Assembly (NCBI GenBank): GCA_019245575.1 | Contig: JAFARE010000011.1 | Span: 1 to 64,000 of the forward strand | Source: Candidatus Dormiibacterota bacterium | GTDB lineage: Bacteria > Chloroflexota > Dormibacteria > Aeolococcales > Aeolococcaceae | DNA: 64,000 nucleotides | Direction: 5' to 3' | Shown here: piece after piece, positions 1-7,902 of the stretch | Numbering within the stretch: the stretch's first letter is position 1 | Layout of the letters: each line of letters begins with the position of its first letter | The notes under the pieces: generated by a model | Databases searched by the model: none | Seen by the model: the letters and a program-made list of their open reading frames with translations, nothing else | What the model was told of the DNA's origin: nothing | Position numbers and translations under genes: made by a program

Positions 1-297
1 TGGGTCATCTCCATCTGCTCGGCCATCTCCTCGGCGAGCGGCTCCCGCCCGAGGTCCTGGAGGAGCTGGCGCTGCACCCGCACCAGCTTGTTGATCGTCT
101 CCACCATGTGGACGGGGATGCGGATCGTCCGCGCCTGGTCGGCGATCGCGCGGGTGATCGCCTGCCGGATCCACCACGTCGCGTACGTCGAGAACTTGAA
201 GCCCTTGCGGTGGTCGAACTTCTCGACCGCGCGGATCAGGCCCAGGTTGCCCTCCTGGATCAGGTCCAGGAGGGACATGCCGCGCCCGAGGTACTTG

Positions 298-305
<8 letters not shown>
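1..305 (-). pseudogene. rpoD: RpoD-type sigma factor fragment (regions 2-3), incomplete
   Basis: Read on the minus strand from about 305 down to the left edge, this stretch encodes an uninterrupted sigma-70 segment. It runs from [19 protein letters not shown] (region 2.1-2.2) through [14 protein letters not shown] (region 2.4, -10 recognition) to [19 protein letters not shown] (region 3). The 5' part of the gene is missing: the frame breaks at 300-308, where a different rpoD starts in the opposite direction. The 3' part would lie left of the window. [14 protein letters not shown] resembles actinobacterial housekeeping sigma factors and differs from the plus-strand copy, so the two pieces are not one gene. 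Probably a chimeric join; a real broken gene is less likely. Confidence 0.85.
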
Positions 306-816
<511 letters not shown>

Positions 817-835
817 CGCTGCCGCAGGAAACCTA

Positions 836-858
836 GGCGTCGGCTGCGACTCGACGCC
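836..858 (+). terminator. terminator-like hairpin after rpoD
   Basis: Stem GGCGTCG (836-842) pairs with CGACGCC (852-858) across a 9-nt loop, 20 bp after the rpoD stop. There is no T-tract, as is common in G+C-rich genomes. Confidence 0.45.
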
Positions 859-1043
859 ACATGACGGGTCCCGGCGGGCAGGACATTCCATGCGGCGGGA
901 CCGTCACGGAGCCGCGCCGAAGCGACTTGGAGCTATCAGCGCGGCGAGTGTCGAGCCGCGCGCCGCCCCCTTTGCGCAGCGCGACGACATCGTCCTCGAA
1001 TGCGGGCGGCGCGACGGCGTGTCCCAAGCATGGAAGCCTGCCC

Positions 1044-1063
1044 GCCGGCATGGTGATGCCGGC
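1044..1063 (-). terminator. hairpin terminator of the VOC gene
   Basis: GCCGGCAT (1044-1051) pairs perfectly with ATGCCGGC (1056-1063) over a 4-nt loop. It lies just past the stop codon of the minus-strand VOC gene. It could also stop plus-strand transcription from rpoD. Confidence 0.55.
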
Positions 1064-1066
1064 TGA

Positions 1067-1444
1067 CTACGAGAGCTGCACGACGCCGAGGAGGTTGCCT
1101 TCGGAGTCCTTGAACCAGGCGGACTTGGCGCCGCCGATGGACGCGATGCACGTCTCCTTGTCGAAGCCGGGGAAGTCGTATGACTCGAACTCCACGCCGC
1201 GTCCGCGCAGCTCGCGCACCGTCGCCTCGATGTCGTTCACGCGGAAGCCCATCTGCGTGTGGCTCCCGGATGCCGCGCCCGAGCTGGGGAACAGGAAGAA
1301 TCGCGTGCCGCCCGCGGCATCGTAGAACGCGCCGGCCGGCTGTTCCTCCGCCGGTGAGAGCCCGAGTTTCTCCGCGTAGAACGCCTTGGCCCGGTCGAAG
1401 TCGATGCAGGGTAGCGTGGCGTGCACAACCGCCTCGTTGAGCAT
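1067..1444 (-). CDS. VOC (glyoxalase/bleomycin-resistance) family protein
   Basis: A single-module vicinal-oxygen-chelate protein of 125 residues. It opens with NEAVVHATLPCIDFDRAKAF, typical of the first beta-alpha unit, and has YAEKLGL, a central GTRFFLF strand, the HTQMGFRVNDIEATVREL helix region and a closing SEGNLLGVVQ strand. The usual closing metal ligand (Glu in NLIEL) is replaced by Gly, so metal chemistry may be altered or absent. The start at 1444 was chosen because GGAGG lies about 9 nt upstream; the frame is open to 1519, but those residues do not resemble the family. No neighbour suggests a substrate. Confidence 0.8.
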   Translation of the reverse strand: MLNEAVVHATLPCIDFDRAKAFYAEKLGLSPAEEQPAGAFYDAAGGTRFFLFPSSGAASGSHTQMGFRVNDIEATVRELRGRGVEFESYDFPGFDKETCIASIGGAKSAWFKDSEGNLLGVVQLS

Positions 1445-1533
1445 GCGAATGGCCCTCCGTGGTGCTGGATCGCGTGACGCGATGCTAGCCGCACGCGACA
1501 TGCATCCGTTCGCGTGCAACGCAGCAATCGCAG

Positions 1534-1559
1534 TTGCAACGCGAAAGTCGATGTAGACT
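1534..1559 (+). promoter_or_regulatory. possible tRNA-Asn promoter
   Basis: TTGCAA (1534-1539) and TAGACT (1554-1559) resemble -35 and -10 boxes, though the 14-bp spacing is short. The -10 lies 11 bp before the tRNA 5' end. Several other genes in the window carry a similar TANNCT hexamer. Confidence 0.35.
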
Positions 1560-1570
1560 CGGGGCCGCGA

Positions 1571-1642
1571 TCCGGGTTAGCTCAGCGGTAGAGCAGGCGG
1601 CTGTTAACCGCAAGGTCACTGGTTCGAATCCAGTACCCGGAG
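1571..1642 (+). tRNA. tRNA-Asn (GTT)
   Basis: Complete cloverleaf: acceptor TCCGGGT (1571-1577) pairs with ACCCGGA (1635-1641), discriminator G at 1642. The D-arm GCTC/GAGC, an anticodon stem GCGG/CCGC enclosing loop CTGTTAA (anticodon GTT, Asn), and a T-arm with TTCGAAT are all present. CCA is not encoded. Confidence 0.95.
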
Positions 1643-1711
1643 CGGCGACGACGCAGCAACACATCACACATACGCCGCCCGGCAGTTGATGCCGCGCGCC
1701 GAGGAGTAGCG

Positions 1712-2557
1712 ATGCCCCACGCAACCCGCACGAAGGAGAAGCCGGAGCCCGTCGCAGACGAGGCGGTCCGCGCCGAGGCCAAGCCCGAGGAGGTGGACTC
1801 GCCGGGCGCCACCCCGGCCGCACACGGCTCGGGATCGGCCCCCACCACGGAGGCATCGCCGCCCGTCTGGACGTACAGCGGGCCGTCGGCCCCGGCCGGC
1901 CGGCGCCCGGCGGCGGAGGCCAAGCCCGAGGAGGCGGCCCCGCGCGCGCGTCCCATCGTGCCGCCGTCGGACGCGGAGCGGCGCCGGACCGCCGGCGACA
2001 TGTCCCTTGGGCCGGTGGGCAAGCGCCGCTCCCCGGTGGCGGTGGCCATCCTCTCGGCGGTGACGCTCGGCGTGTACGCCCTCGTCTGGCACCGCCGCGT
2101 GAACACCGAGATGGGCGACTTCGACACGCGCATGCACGTCCGGCCCGGCAGGTCGACGCTGGCGGTGGCGCTGCCCTGGGTGCTGGGGCTGATCGTCAGC
2201 CTCGCCGGAGCCGCGCGCATCGTGTTCAACGTGGCCCACATAGCGCTGCCCTTCGACCCGCACATCACCGTGTTTCAGGCGTATTTCGCGGCCGGATCGA
2301 TCCTGGTCGTGCCGTACCTCGAGCTGGCGCTGTCGCTCAGCGCCGTCGCCATCGTCATGACGCTGGAGCGGGTCCGCATCGTGGAGGACCGCGCCGGGCT
2401 GACCACCGACGTCCAGATCAAGCCCGCGGCGGACATCTGGCTCCTGGCGGTGCCCGTCGTGGGCGGCCTGATGATGGTGCAGCGCGCGCAGCGGCGCCTG
2501 AATGCTGCCTGGGAGGCGGCCATGCCCAGCCCGCTGGCCCGGATCAGCCAGTACTGA
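1712..2557 (+). CDS. DUF4234-type membrane protein with disordered N-terminus
   Basis: 281 residues. About the first 100 are low-complexity (Ala/Pro/Glu rich, with AEAKPEE repeated) and probably disordered. Then KRRSPVAVAILSAVTLGVYALVWHR (broken here by its Trp) matches the signature of DUF4234 domains: a short basic lead, a hydrophobic helix and an aromatic-basic turn. Two further membrane segments follow (about residues 150-172 and 190-212) and a weaker one (WLLAVPVVGGLMMV). Start ATG is preceded by GAGGAG. It follows tRNA-Asn and precedes a small TM protein in the same direction. Function unknown. Confidence 0.65.
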   Translation: MPHATRTKEKPEPVADEAVRAEAKPEEVDSPGATPAAHGSGSAPTTEASPPVWTYSGPSAPAGRRPAAEAKPEEAAPRARPIVPPSDAERRRTAGDMSLGPVGKRRSPVAVAILSAVTLGVYALVWHRRVNTEMGDFDTRMHVRPGRSTLAVALPWVLGLIVSLAGAARIVFNVAHIALPFDPHITVFQAYFAAGSILVVPYLELALSLSAVAIVMTLERVRIVEDRAGLTTDVQIKPAADIWLLAVPVVGGLMMVQRAQRRLNAAWEAAMPSPLARISQY

Positions 2558-2578
2558 GCCGTCCGTAAACTGGGCCTC

Positions 2579-2872
2579 GTGTCCGAGGTCAGACTGCCGC
2601 GCCGGCGCCGCAGCGCCGCACGCACGCCTGTCGTCATCGATCCCGCCGACATCCCGGAGGACGCCTCCGGACGGGTCGAGGTCCTGGCCGTGCGCGCCCC
2701 GGCCGACGTCTACGATCCCGCGGACCGCCCGCCCGACGAGAGCGCGGCGGCGCCGCCGGCGCCGAGCCGGGCCGTCGAGCTGCTGCTCACGGCAGACGGC
2801 TGGGTCGCCGTGGGGGTGGTCGGCGCCCTGGTGCTGGTGCTCTTCCTCATCGGGATGCTCCTGACCCGATGA
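2579..2872 (+). CDS. small single-pass membrane protein, hypothetical
   Basis: 97 residues from a GTG start. A basic N-terminus (PRRRRSAAR), a charged Asp/Pro-rich middle and one C-terminal transmembrane helix (VGVVGALVLVLFLIGMLL) suggest a tail-anchored protein with its N-terminal domain in the cytoplasm. Its stop overlaps the start of the downstream hydrolase by 4 bp (ATGA), so the two are probably co-translated. No family recognised. Confidence 0.6.
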   Translation: MSEVRLPRRRRSAARTPVVIDPADIPEDASGRVEVLAVRAPADVYDPADRPPDESAAAPPAPSRAVELLLTADGWVAVGVVGALVLVLFLIGMLLTR

Positions 2873-3783
2873 GGCGGGCGGGGAAGCTCGCCGGCGGCTC
2901 TGCCTCCGCGCTGGCCCTCGCCTGGGCCGCGGGCTGCGCTTTCGTCTACCGGCGCGCGTTCGGTCGCCGCTACATCGACCCTCGGATGACCACGCCCGAC
3001 GACTTCAACGCCGCCCATGAGACGCTGGACGTGCGCACCGCGGACGGGGTGCGCCTGGCGGCGTGGTATCTCCCCGGCACGCTCCCCGCGGCGATCGTGG
3101 TGAGCGGCGGGTACCGCGGGCGCGCCGGCGATGTGCTCGGCATCTCCACCGCCCTGCAGCGCGCCGGCTTCCACGTGGTGGCGTACGGCTGGCGGGGCAC
3201 GCCGGGGAGCGATTCCGCCGCGCACACGCTGGGCGTGTACGAGCGCAACGACCTCCGCGCGGTGATCGACGCCCTGGCGGCGAGGCTTGGCGCCGTTCCC
3301 ATCGGGCTGCTGGGCTACTCGATGGGCGGGGCCGTGTCGATCAGCGTCGCGGCCGAGGACGCGCGGGTCCGGGCCGTCGTGACGGACAGCGCCTTCGCGG
3401 ATCCGCGCCTGCTCATCGGCGAGCGCATCCACATGTCGCTCCGCGTGCCCGCTGCGATCGTGCTCACGCCGGTGATCGCGCTGTTCGCTCGGCGCACGGG
3501 CGCACGGCTGACCGACTTCCGTCCCGAGCTCGTGGTGGGGGACATCGCTCCCCGGCCGCTGCTGATCATCCACGGCGACGCGGACGCCACCGTGCCCGTC
3601 CACCACGCGATCCTGCTGTACGAGGCTGCGCGGGAGCCGAAGCAGCTGTGGCGCCTGCCCGAGGTGGGCCATGTAGGCGCGTATTTCGCGGGCCGGCGCA
3701 CGTACGTCTCACGCATCACGGATTTCTTCCTCGACGCCCTGGTGCGCGACGACCAACGGCGGTCCGCCGCGCACCCGGCTTAG
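2869..3783 (+). CDS. alpha/beta hydrolase with N-terminal membrane anchor
   Basis: 304 residues. An N-terminal hydrophobic segment (about residues 10-28, ASALALAWAAGCAFVYRR) should act as signal anchor. The hydrolase domain has the nucleophile elbow GYSMGG (Ser nucleophile), a strand-6 acid in HGDADATVP and a C-terminal His in EVGHVGAY, so the catalytic triad is complete. The family includes BAAT/serine-aminopeptidase-like hydrolases; substrate unknown. Coupled by ATGA overlap to the small membrane protein upstream, consistent with both acting at the membrane. Confidence 0.8.
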   Translation: MRRAGKLAGGSASALALAWAAGCAFVYRRAFGRRYIDPRMTTPDDFNAAHETLDVRTADGVRLAAWYLPGTLPAAIVVSGGYRGRAGDVLGISTALQRAGFHVVAYGWRGTPGSDSAAHTLGVYERNDLRAVIDALAARLGAVPIGLLGYSMGGAVSISVAAEDARVRAVVTDSAFADPRLLIGERIHMSLRVPAAIVLTPVIALFARRTGARLTDFRPELVVGDIAPRPLLIIHGDADATVPVHHAILLYEAAREPKQLWRLPEVGHVGAYFAGRRTYVSRITDFFLDALVRDDQRRSAAHPA

Positions 3784-3821
3784 TCCGTCGCAGATACACA
3801 GAATGGTCACAGAATCGGCCC

Positions 3822-4457
3822 ATGCACGCGGATGCGTCGCCCTGGGCTGAGTTCGGTGAGGCAGAGCTGATCGCCCGGGCGCTCGGCGGCGCCGAGCCCG
3901 GCCCGGAGCTGCGGTCGCTGGGCGCCCGGCTGTGCCGGATCCCCATGTGGGAGCGCCGCGCCGCCGGCGAAGCCGGGCTGGTGCGCGACCACGGGGTGGC
4001 GGCGCCCCGAGCCGCGCGCTTGGCGGCCATGTGGGAGCTGGCGGAGCGGTGGTATCCCGACGACCGTCCCACCGTCGGCTCGCCGCGGGACGCCGTGCTC
4101 CTGATGGAGCGTCTGCGGAGCGCGCCCCGGGAGGAGGTGGTGGTGCTGCTGCTCGACGCGCGGCACCGGCCCATCGCGTTGGACACCGTCGCCGTGGGCA
4201 CCGTCAACGCCTCGCGGCTCGCGCCGCGTGACGTCTTCACGCCGGCCATTCGCCGCCACGCTGTTGCAGTCATCATTGGCCATAACCATCCGAGCGGCGA
4301 CGCCTCGCCGAGTCGCGCCGACCGCACCGTCACCGCGGCGCTGCGCTCGGCGGGCGACCTGCTCGGCGTCCCCGTGCTCGACCACGTCATCGTCACCAGG
4401 CTCGGTCACCACTCGTTCCGCGACGCCGAGGGCTGGGAGGTGGACGCGGTCGCCTAG
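3822..4457 (+). CDS. radC: RadC-like JAB/MPN-domain protein
   Basis: 211 residues. The C-terminal half is a JAB1/MPN domain with the zinc-ligand pattern GHNHPSGDASPSRAD (H-x-H-P-x-G-D, with the later Asp) and the preceding VVVLLLDARHRPIALDTVAVGT strands (broken for length) typical of RadC. The N-terminal helix-hairpin-helix region is much reduced, with only weak matches to the usual GSLxxL/LL segment. Known RadC proteins are metalloprotease-like folds of uncertain role, once linked to DNA repair. The start at 3822 is the first ATG downstream of the previous gene. The surrounding longer frame from 3063 is a shadow of the hydrolase. Confidence 0.8.
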   Translation: MHADASPWAEFGEAELIARALGGAEPGPELRSLGARLCRIPMWERRAAGEAGLVRDHGVAAPRAARLAAMWELAERWYPDDRPTVGSPRDAVLLMERLRSAPREEVVVLLLDARHRPIALDTVAVGTVNASRLAPRDVFTPAIRRHAVAVIIGHNHPSGDASPSRADRTVTAALRSAGDLLGVPVLDHVIVTRLGHHSFRDAEGWEVDAVA

Positions 4458-4464
4458 GGTCGCG

Positions 4465-5658
4465 TCAGCTGAAGGCGTCCTCGCCCGTGATCGCCTTGCC
4501 GATGACCAGCGTGTGCACCTCCTCGGTGCCCTCGTACGTCAGCACCGATTCGAGGTTGTTCATGTGGCGCACCACGGGATACTCCAGCGTGATGCCGTTG
4601 GCGCCCAGCACGGTGCGCGCCGTGCGCGCGATGTCGATCGCGATGCGCACGTTGGACCGCTTCGCAATCGAAACCTGCTCCGGCGTGACACCCCGGGAGT
4701 CCTTGAGCACGCCGAGGCGATGCGCCACGAGCCGGCCGTGCAGGAGCGCCGTGGCCATGTCCACGAGCTTCTCCTGCGTGAGCTGGAAGCTCGCGATCGG
4801 CTTGCCGAACGCGCGCCGCTGCATGCTGTAGTCGCGTGCCGCCTCGAAGCAGGCGCGCGCCGCGCCCATCGTGCCCCAGGCGATGCCGAAGCGCGCTTCG
4901 GTGAGGCAGGAGAGCGGGCCGCGCAGCCCACTGACCTCGGGGAGCATCGAGCCATTGGGCACGCGCACGCCCTCGAGCGTCAGCTCCGACGTCACCGACG
5001 CGCGCAGCGACAGCTTGCGCGTCACGTCGCGCGCGCCGAAGCCGCGCATGCCGCGCTCGACGATGAAGCCGCGGATCCCCGAGTCGGTGTTGGCCCAGAT
5101 GACCGCGATGTCCGCGATCGATCCGTTGGTGATCCACATCTTGGTGCCATCGAGGATCCAGTCGTCGCCGTCACGCCGCGCGTGCGTGCGCATGGTGGCG
5201 GGGTCGGAACCGGCGTCCGGCTCGGTCAGGCCGAAGCACCCGATGACCTTGCCGGCGGCCATCTGCGGCAGCCAGCGCTCCTTCTGCTCGTCGCTGCCGA
5301 ACTTCCAGATGGGGAACATCGCCAGCGACCCCTGAACCGAGATGAAGGAGCGCACCGCGCTGTCGCCGGCCTCCATCTCCTCGCACGCGACGCCGTACGC
5401 CGTCGCGCTCGTGCCTGCGCACCCATGTCCCTTCAGATGCATGCCCAGCAGGCCGAGCTCGGCGACCTCGGCCATGAGCTCGCGAGGGAACGTGCCCTTC
5501 TCGAAGTGCTCGCCGATGGTGGGCAGCACCCGGTCGCGCACGAAGGCGCGCACCGTGTCACGCACAAGCCGCTCGTCGTCGGAGAGCTGGTCGTCGAGCA
5601 GGTACGGGTCGGTGGCGGAAAACGGCGGCGCGGCCCGGCGCGCCTCGGTCATGGTCAC
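4465..5658 (-). CDS. gcdH: acyl-CoA dehydrogenase, glutaryl-CoA dehydrogenase-like
   Basis: 397 residues, full length for an FAD acyl-CoA dehydrogenase. Conserved segments are CFGLTEPDAGSDP (FAD/substrate loop), KMWITNG, QRRAFGKPIASFQLTQEKL and the C-terminal LTYEGTEEVHTLVIGKAITG, where the Glu of YEGT is the expected catalytic base. DSAVRSFISVQGSLAM matches the glutaryl-CoA dehydrogenase subgroup, which oxidises and decarboxylates glutaryl-CoA to crotonyl-CoA using an electron-transfer flavoprotein. Substrate is inferred from motif similarity; no lysine or glutarate pathway genes lie nearby. Two possible starts are two codons apart (MTMTE). Confidence 0.82.
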   Translation of the reverse strand: MTMTEARRAAPPFSATDPYLLDDQLSDDERLVRDTVRAFVRDRVLPTIGEHFEKGTFPRELMAEVAELGLLGMHLKGHGCAGTSATAYGVACEEMEAGDSAVRSFISVQGSLAMFPIWKFGSDEQKERWLPQMAAGKVIGCFGLTEPDAGSDPATMRTHARRDGDDWILDGTKMWITNGSIADIAVIWANTDSGIRGFIVERGMRGFGARDVTRKLSLRASVTSELTLEGVRVPNGSMLPEVSGLRGPLSCLTEARFGIAWGTMGAARACFEAARDYSMQRRAFGKPIASFQLTQEKLVDMATALLHGRLVAHRLGVLKDSRGVTPEQVSIAKRSNVRIAIDIARTARTVLGANGITLEYPVVRHMNNLESVLTYEGTEEVHTLVIGKAITGEDAFS

Positions 5659-5659
5659 T

Positions 5660-5674
5660 GCGGCATTGTGCCGC
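5660..5674 (-). terminator. short hairpin between thioredoxin-like and dehydrogenase genes
   Basis: GCGGCA (5660-5665) and TGCCGC (5669-5674) form a perfect 6-bp stem with a 3-nt loop just after the stop of the minus-strand thioredoxin-like gene. It also lies directly upstream of the dehydrogenase start. Confidence 0.35.
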
Positions 5675-5689
5675 GACGGCGCGCGGGTG

Positions 5690-6112
5690 CTACGCGGCCA
5701 CGGCCCGGCGCGCTTCGTCGAGCTGCTCGCGAAGCCGCTCGGTGGAGGCGTAGCCGGTGTTCACGGCGGCCACCCGGCCGCGGGCGTCGACCACGACGGT
5801 GGTGGGCAGCGACATGACGCGGTACCGCCGCGCCAGCGCGGGCTCCACAGCCACGTCGACCTCACGCAGCGCATAGGGCGGGGCGTCCGCGGCCAGCCGC
5901 TGCAGCGCCGGGGTCTGCGCCGTATGGCAGATCGTGCAGGCCTCTCCGGTGAAGTAGAGCAACGTCGGCGCCGCGGCGCCGGCCAGGTCAGCGGGCAGGT
6001 CGACGCGACGCCCCACGAGCCGCCGCTGACCGGCGCGTTGCGCCTGCAGCGCAAGCGCGGCCGCGCCGACGATCGCGACGGCGATCACCGGCGCGAGCGC
6101 CACGAGGATCAC
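5690..6112 (-). CDS. membrane-anchored thioredoxin-like protein
   Basis: 140 residues. An N-terminal hydrophobic segment (LVALAPVIAVAIVGAAALAL) is a signal anchor, placing the domain outside the membrane. The thioredoxin fold shows the strand PTLLYFTGEAC, the redox motif CTIC and the cis-Pro loop MSLPTTVVVD. The GTG start overlaps the TGA of the upstream DUF4395 gene (GTGA), a pairing seen often in actinobacteria, so the two proteins may work together in extracytoplasmic thiol chemistry. The longer frame upstream to 6685 is antisense noise. Confidence 0.82.
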   Translation of the reverse strand: MILVALAPVIAVAIVGAAALALQAQRAGQRRLVGRRVDLPADLAGAAAPTLLYFTGEACTICHTAQTPALQRLAADAPPYALREVDVAVEPALARRYRVMSLPTTVVVDARGRVAAVNTGYASTERLREQLDEARRAVAA

Positions 6113-6573
6113 GTCGTCTCGGGCCGGCGGCGCAGCGGGAACAGGCCGATGCGCACCAGCTGCGCGTACATGATGCAGCCCACGCAGATGTCGAACGCGA
6201 AGTTCAGAAATGCCAGCGCGGCGACGATCCATCCCAGGATCCAGGCGATGCCGACGGCACCGAGCAGCGCCGCGACCGAGGCGGCGGCCAGGAAGACGCC
6301 GCCCACAAGCTGCGCGAAGCGATGCGGAGCCGGGTCCTCCTCGACCACCCGCGGACGCACCAGGTGGCGCGGCTTGAGCACACGCGCGTAGAGGAGGCGG
6401 GGCAGGTTGGTGCGGGGTGAGGCCGCGCCGGCCAGCATCATCAGAGCCAGCGCGGGCAGCGCCGCCACCGCGGGCCGCCAGAACACGCCGGCGAAGTACG
6501 CGCCGGCGATGCAGGTCATGAGGATCGTCTGATTGACCTTGAGGACCGATCGGTCGAAGGGGATCGCCTTCAT
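6109..6573 (-). CDS. DUF4395 family membrane protein
   Basis: 154 residues. DUF4395 proteins are small membrane proteins with a conserved N-terminal DRSVLKVNQTIL-like segment, present here at residues 7-18. Hydrophobic helices are visible at about 19-50 (TCIAGAYFAGVFW and AALPALALMMLAGAA) and 90-135 (VGGVFLAAASVAALLGAVG, WILGWIVAALAFLNFAF), followed by a conserved Cys pair in DICVGCIMY. The Cys pair and the overlapping thioredoxin gene suggest a disulfide relay, but that is inference. An alternative start five codons upstream (6588, MLSPLM) is possible; neither has a good ribosome site. Confidence 0.78.
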   Translation of the reverse strand: MKAIPFDRSVLKVNQTILMTCIAGAYFAGVFWRPAVAALPALALMMLAGAASPRTNLPRLLYARVLKPRHLVRPRVVEEDPAPHRFAQLVGGVFLAAASVAALLGAVGIAWILGWIVAALAFLNFAFDICVGCIMYAQLVRIGLFPLRRRPETT

Positions 6574-6653
6574 GAGGGGCGAAAGCATACCCAAACAGTC
6601 GGGATTCTCCGTCGCCTCGCCGCGGGCGGCCGCGACGTGCGACAGTTGAGCGC

Positions 6654-7070
6654 GTGAGCCTTGGGGACACGAGCACGTCCGCCAACGTTCGTGAAGCGCT
6701 GGCGCGCGAGACGCAGTCGGCGGCGCGCTGCCTCTACTTCGCGCGGCGCGCCGACATCGAGGGCCGTTCCGACGTCGCCGCCACGCTGCGCGCCATCGCC
6801 GAGGGGGAGACCAGCCACGCGTTCGGTCACCTCGAGTTCCTGGAGGAGGCCGGCGATCCGCTGGGAGGCGCCGGCGACACGAAGGGCAACCTCGACAGCG
6901 CTGTCGCCGAGGCCGAGGCCAACGCCGAGGCGTACCTCGCCTACGCCGCAGCGGCGCGCCAGGACAAGCAGGCCGACATCGCCGATTGGTTCGAGGCGGT
7001 GGCGGCAGCGGAACAGGCGCATGTCGCCGTGCTGAAGAAGGTGCGCCGCGGCATGGACAGCGCGCGGTGA
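6654..7070 (+). CDS. rubrerythrin-type diiron protein without rubredoxin domain
   Basis: 138 residues from a GTG start. A four-helix ferritin-like domain carries the diiron ligands: ALARETQSAARCLYFA (E), AEGETSHAFGHLEFLEEAG (E..H), AEANAEAYLAYA (E) and AAAEQAHVAVLKK (E..H). The C-terminal rubredoxin Cys4 domain of classical rubrerythrins is missing, as in erythrin forms. Family members reduce hydrogen peroxide. The stop overlaps the next gene's GTG (GTGA). It is divergent from the DUF4395/thioredoxin pair across about 65-80 bp, so the two units may share a redox-responsive promoter region (inference). Confidence 0.85.
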   Translation: MSLGDTSTSANVREALARETQSAARCLYFARRADIEGRSDVAATLRAIAEGETSHAFGHLEFLEEAGDPLGGAGDTKGNLDSAVAEAEANAEAYLAYAAAARQDKQADIADWFEAVAAAEQAHVAVLKKVRRGMDSAR

Positions 7071-7510
7071 CGCCGGCCGACACGCGCGAGGCCCGGCGCA
7101 TCCAGCTCGGCGATCAGCTATCCCTGGTCTTCGAGGGCCCGGAGACGCTGTCAGCCGTGCCCGGTGACGCGGTGGCCGCACTCCGGCCCGAGGGCGCGGG
7201 GCTGCTGGCGGTGCTGTATCTCGACGTCGCCCAGGCGGGTGAGCTGGGCCGCGCGACTGCCGCGAACGCAGGCGCCGAGCACGCGCTGTACCTCGACATC
7301 GGCGGCACACGGGCCACGGGCCTGCCGCTCACCGGTCAGGGCGATTCCGCCGAGCCGACGGCAGCGTGGGCCGTGTGGTTCCCGCTGACCGACTCGCAGC
7401 GTGGCGCCTGGCTGGAGGGCGCGGAGGTCGCGGTGGGCGGTGACCGCGCCGGCATCCCCCGGGTGCATCTGACTCCGGAGCAGCGCCGGACGCTCGCCGC
7501 CGACATCTGA
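7067..7510 (+). CDS. DUF3501-like protein paired with rubrerythrin
   Basis: 147 residues. RRIQLGDQLSLVFEGPETL, then LLAVLYLDVAQAGELGRATAAN and a late LTPEQRRTLAADI resemble DUF3501, a family found beside rubrerythrin in actinobacteria. The similarity is partial because the central DUF3501 segment is shortened. No signal peptide or membrane segment is present. The start is the GTG overlapping the rubrerythrin stop; the frame is open further left but covers rubrerythrin. Translational coupling suggests a shared role in peroxide handling. Confidence 0.55.
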   Translation: MTPADTREARRIQLGDQLSLVFEGPETLSAVPGDAVAALRPEGAGLLAVLYLDVAQAGELGRATAANAGAEHALYLDIGGTRATGLPLTGQGDSAEPTAAWAVWFPLTDSQRGAWLEGAEVAVGGDRAGIPRVHLTPEQRRTLAADI

Positions 7511-7514
7511 CGGC

Positions 7515-7871
7515 GTGTCTCGCCTCGCCGCCGCGGCGCTGCTGACTGCGCTGCTCGCGGCGGCCTGTGGCGGCGGCGGCGCGGCGGCGCCGTCGTGGCG
7601 AGCGAGCCACCCCGATCCCAACGGTCTGACCTTCGACGAGCAGGCGCCCGGCCTGTGCGCGCTCACCGTGCAGTACCCCGATTCGGCGCCGGCGGCGATC
7701 GAGTACCAGGGCGGGACGTATGTGCAGCGCTCGCGCGCGGTGGCGCCGCCGCGCCCGTCCGGTGCCGTGGTGGCCCGCTCGGGCGACTGGACCATCACGC
7801 AGGCCGGCGGCGGCCTGGCGATCGACACGGGCGCCGACCTCTTCACGTACCGGCTCGAAGCCTCCTGCTAG
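7515..7871 (+). CDS. small lipoprotein, hypothetical
   Basis: 118 residues from GTG, 4 bp after the previous stop. The N-terminus is a lipoprotein signal: [20 protein letters not shown] with lipobox LAAAC, so Cys18 should be lipidated after cleavage. The mature part is Gly/Ala rich at first and then beta-rich with no recognised domain. It ends in Cys. Likely the last gene of the rubrerythrin cassette. Confidence 0.65.
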   Translation: MSRLAAAALLTALLAAACGGGGAAAPSWRASHPDPNGLTFDEQAPGLCALTVQYPDSAPAAIEYQGGTYVQRSRAVAPPRPSGAVVARSGDWTITQAGGGLAIDTGADLFTYRLEASC

Positions 7872-7902
7872 CGGCCGTTTCGCTGCGCGAGGCGCTGGGA
7901 CA

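Noticed and set aside
88-297. N-terminal 70 residues of the 88-816 open frame as part of RpoD
   Set aside because: These bases encode another sigma factor on the opposite strand; the apparent extension is antisense sequence.
817-1066. An eighth long-hairpin element after rpoD
   Set aside because: Only two short local hairpins (836-858 and 1044-1063) are present; no long paired arms enclose a core with the shared motifs.
4228-5817. 529-codon plus-strand frame over the acyl-CoA dehydrogenase
   Set aside because: Antisense to a full-length enzyme; no recognisable protein features.
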